In this document: in pieces, positions 63,976 to 64,000 of the stretch
How positions within the stretch are numbered: position 1 is the first letter of the stretch
Layout of the letters: every line of letters starts with the position of its first letter
Assembly: GCA_039621445.1 (NCBI GenBank)
Contig: CP154956.1
Span: 80,906,474 to 80,970,473 of the forward strand
Source: Euglena gracilis
Taxonomy: Eukaryota > Euglenida > Euglenophyceae > Euglenales
DNA: 64,000 bases
Direction of reading: 5' to 3'
Notes under the pieces: model-generated
Told to the model about the DNA's origin: nothing
Databases searched by the model: none
Seen by the model: only the letters and a program-made list of their open reading frames with translations
Program-made: the position numbers and the translations under genes

Positions 63976-64000
63976 AATTTTTTTGGTGGCAAAGTCCACA

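Larger units (their letters stand above)
62231..64000 (+). mobile_element. DIRS-like copy I, 5'-truncated, running off the window
   Basis: Begins within ORF1, head-to-head with the deletion derivative, and continues through RT to the window end. Highly similar to copy H. Confidence 0.7.

Overview
This window looks like part of a large, repeat-choked nuclear genome of a eukaryote, most plausibly a protist or alga. I could not fix the lineage. The reasons are: almost everything recognisable is a retrotransposon (Ty3/gypsy-type LTR elements, DIRS-like tyrosine-recombinase elements, one LINE with a restriction-like endonuclease); there are long C/G homopolymers, micro- and minisatellites; and the only host-like signals are short GC-rich exon-sized blocks with EF-hand loops next to AG acceptors. 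No bacterial operon, rRNA, tRNA or CRISPR array is visible.

Layout. 1-5.7 kb: possible exons of an EF-hand gene among degenerate AT-rich repeats. 5.9-6.8 kb: end and ORF1 start of a DIRS-like element. 6.8-12.2 kb: LTR element B (decayed gag), carrying a complete 1.9-kb mini-LTR element (8,997-10,892) whose only gene is a Dam-like DNA methyltransferase. 12.2-15.6 kb: LTR element A (gag-like only). 15.6-16.9 kb: a second short LTR-type element, E. 17-19.3 kb: 5'-truncated LINE on the minus strand. 19.8-21.7 kb: DIRS-like remnant. 21,961-37,087: a 15.1-kb LTR element C with 5-bp target duplications; it has gag but no pol, an inverted gag segment, a foldback insertion, a striking array of tetraloop hairpins, and satellites in its 3' half. 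37.8-41.6 kb: DIRS-like copy H with palindromic ends. 41.9-44.1 kb: inverted solo LTR and a DIRS ORF1 fragment. 44.1-48.1 kb: truncated LTR element D. 48.2-60.4 kb (minus): element G, the only one with a near-complete pol. 60.7-64 kb: two head-to-head DIRS-like copies, one an internal-deletion derivative.

Element G is the most interesting gene set. It encodes Gag, then a cytosine-5 methyltransferase domain, a Dam-like NPPW methyltransferase domain, aspartic protease, reverse transcriptase, RNase H, integrase and a C-terminal chromodomain. It is broken by a 1,905-bp LTR-type insertion, a 296-bp hAT-like MITE, a 35-bp insertion and several 1-nt shifts at homopolymers, so this copy is dead, although its history can be reconstructed. 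The Dam-like domain also appears alone in the mini-LTR element and as a fragment in a DIRS-like copy, so one methyltransferase module recurs in three element types.

How they may work together (inference): B, C, D and G have related Gag cores, and A, B, C and D share a primer-binding site matching an initiator-tRNA-Met 3' end. B, C and D are gag-only, which fits trans-mobilisation by an autonomous G-like element.
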